In this document: positions 60,101 through 60,135 of the stretch, one piece after another
Numbering within the stretch: the stretch's first letter is position 1
Layout of the letters: each line of letters starts with the position of its first letter
Source: Bacillus sp. EB106-08-02-XG196
GTDB taxonomy: Bacteria > Bacillota > Bacilli > Bacillales > Cytobacillaceae
NCBI RefSeq assembly: GCF_013396335.1
Contig: NZ_JABWSY010000024.1
Location: forward strand, 1-60,135
DNA length: 60,135 bases
Direction: 5' to 3'
The notes under the pieces: model-generated
Database searches by the model: none
The model's input: only the letters and a program-made list of their open reading frames with translations
What the model was told of the DNA's origin: nothing
Position numbers and translations under genes: made by a program

Positions 60101-60135
60101 TTTATCAGAGTCTAACCTACGATTTTTCAAAAAAT

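Overview
The window looks like chromosome from a low-GC, spore-forming Bacillaceae bacterium, probably close to Neobacillus or Bacillus sensu lato (inference). The evidence is AT-rich DNA, strong AGGAGG ribosome-binding sites, frequent TTG and GTG starts, an alpha/beta-type small acid-soluble spore protein gene, and many proteins that resemble B. subtilis families (YlbC, YkgA, YpuA, Des/DesR, PatB). There are no rRNA or tRNA genes, no CRISPR array, no transposase and no intact prophage. Almost every gene or short operon ends in a clear intrinsic terminator, often shared by converging genes.

Layout. 1-190 is a non-coding stretch with five successive hairpins. 0.26-5.0 kb holds an unknown protein, a Nudix hydrolase, an acetyltransferase, a divergent acetolactate-synthase-like ThDP enzyme and a phage-type orphan. 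5.3-12.3 kb holds a lipoprotein, a DinB protein, an overlapping pair of small membrane proteins (SwrB-like and MltG-like), a DUF4145 protein, a MOP-superfamily exporter, a membrane-anchored S1C protease and a ketopantoate-reductase-family enzyme. 12.4-16.1 kb holds a flavin monooxygenase and a fatty-acid desaturase locus. That locus has a DesR-like operator, but its kinase gene is missing and its DesR has a damaged DNA-binding domain. 16.2-23.3 kb holds a SET protein, a DDAH-family enzyme, a SASP, a CAP-domain protein, an RNase J paralogue, a PatB lyase and a sirtuin. Two arrays of 20-bp tandem repeats flank the rnj-patB pair.

23.5-30.9 kb is a glycolate-use operon: three glycolate oxidase subunits (E, F, D), malate synthase G and an IclR regulator. 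Together they would turn glycolate into glyoxylate and then malate. 31-41 kb holds an AcuI-type reductase, the NAD(P)HX repair enzyme, a YpuA-like protein, an FtsZ outside any division cluster, a proline dehydrogenase and a complete TAXI-TRAP transporter operon. 41-53 kb holds a CHRD protein, 3-methyladenine glycosylase I, a VanW lipoprotein, a P-type Ca2+ ATPase divergent from a universal stress protein, a tandem DUF1259 protein, membrane proteins of unknown role and oligoendopeptidase F. 53-60 kb holds RluF, a CDF exporter with a manganese signature, a thioesterase, a TetR/MFS drug-efflux pair and an atypical SDR.

The points most worth a second look are the solitary ftsZ, the broken desKR module with its operator intact, the paired 20-bp repeat arrays, the ThDP enzyme lacking two hallmark glycine motifs, and the structured RNA-like start of the window.
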